DNA from: SFWF01 sp045539925
GTDB lineage: Bacteria > Bacillota > Clostridia > Oscillospirales > Acutalibacteraceae
DNA: 20,278 nt
NCBI GenBank assembly: GCA_045539925.1
Contig: JAZQGH010000136.1
Span: forward strand, 1 to 20,278
Direction: 5' to 3'
Below the pieces are notes generated by a model. The model was not told where the DNA came from. It ran no database searches and worked only from the letters and a program-made list of their open reading frames with translations. Positions 20,171 through 20,278 of the stretch are shown here, in pieces (the first letter of the stretch is position 1; each line of letters opens with the position of its first letter). The translations under genes and the position numbers were made by a program.

Positions 20171-20278
20171 AGAGTGAAAAATTGATTTGGTATTGAATAA
20201 TTGATACCTGAATGTAATCTTTCTGAATTGTAATATAGTTCAATATACTCAACAATTTTTCTTGATGCTTCTTCGAAT
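20149..20278 (-). CDS. IS3-family transposase, C-terminal end (cut by window edge)
   Basis: On the minus strand, from 20277 to the TGA at 20149, the frame reads FEEASRKIVEYIELYYNSER, then LHSGINYSIPNQFF and eight more residues. This is the typical end of IS3/IS150-type OrfB (DDE integrase fold), where YIxxYN-xxRxHSxLxYxxPxxF closes the catalytic domain. The rest, including the DDE residues, lies beyond the window, so intactness cannot be judged. Confidence 0.85.
   Translation of the reverse strand, partial: FEEASRKIVEYIELYYNSERLHSGINYSIPNQFFTLLSVRNS

Noticed and set aside
19430..20177. Several overlapping reading frames of 60-122 residues on both strands in the repeat-rich right end
   Set aside because: They overlap each other, have low-complexity translations, cross terminator hairpins and lack ribosome sites.

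Overview
The window looks like the chromosome of an anaerobic, endospore-forming member of the Clostridia, probably Oscillospirales/Ruminococcaceae-like. The grounds are moderate AT-richness, strong AGGAGG-type ribosome sites, frequent TTG/GTG starts, a full-length SpoIVA, the Gram-positive gene order ylxM-ffh-rpsP-khpA-rimM-trmD, and an HPr carrying both His15 and Ser46. This placement is inferred from gene content only.

Left end (1-1815, + strand): the lysis end of a prophage, with the C-terminus of a structural protein, a small tail-region protein, an XhlA-like membrane/coiled-coil protein, an M15 peptidase endolysin and a holin, closed by a terminator. A tRNA-Pro(GGG) follows, its 3' end facing the phage, and is the likely integration target. 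Next come HPr and the translation/secretion operon ylxM-ffh-rpsP-khpA-rimM-trmD (2123-6319, - strand). This operon is split between khpA and rimM by about 270 bp of stacked hairpins. A lone peptide-binding lipoprotein gene (6467-7948, +) and spoIVA with a sigma-E-like promoter (8007-9485, -) complete the conserved part.

Accessory centre (9601-17699, all - strand, possibly one long transcript). The promoter-proximal block is a HExxHxxGxxD metallopeptidase, a TerB-like protein, a PrsW-type intramembrane protease and a MATE transporter. The distal block is the most interesting part of the window: a small unknown protein whose frame is interrupted upstream by an amber codon, a Card1/Can2-like (DUF1887) CARF-nuclease joined to it by an ATGA overlap, a membrane protein with two Rossmann-like domains and a C-terminal RyR-like domain, and a stand-alone 92-aa RyR-domain protein. 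A strong terminator ends the block. No CRISPR array or cas gene is visible. The set looks like a CRISPR-independent, nucleotide-signal-controlled defence or stress module: a ligand-sensing nuclease plus a membrane partner. That function is inference.

Right end (17700-20278): a small Cro/C1-type HTH gene, a GNAT acetyltransferase, and over 1 kb without intact genes. That stretch holds an IS3-family transposase remnant, a GC-rich segment, two arrays of small GNA/TTC-loop hairpins whose linker motif flips to its reverse complement half-way, three copies of a terminator-plus-tail repeat, and the C-terminus of a second IS3-family transposase running off the window.
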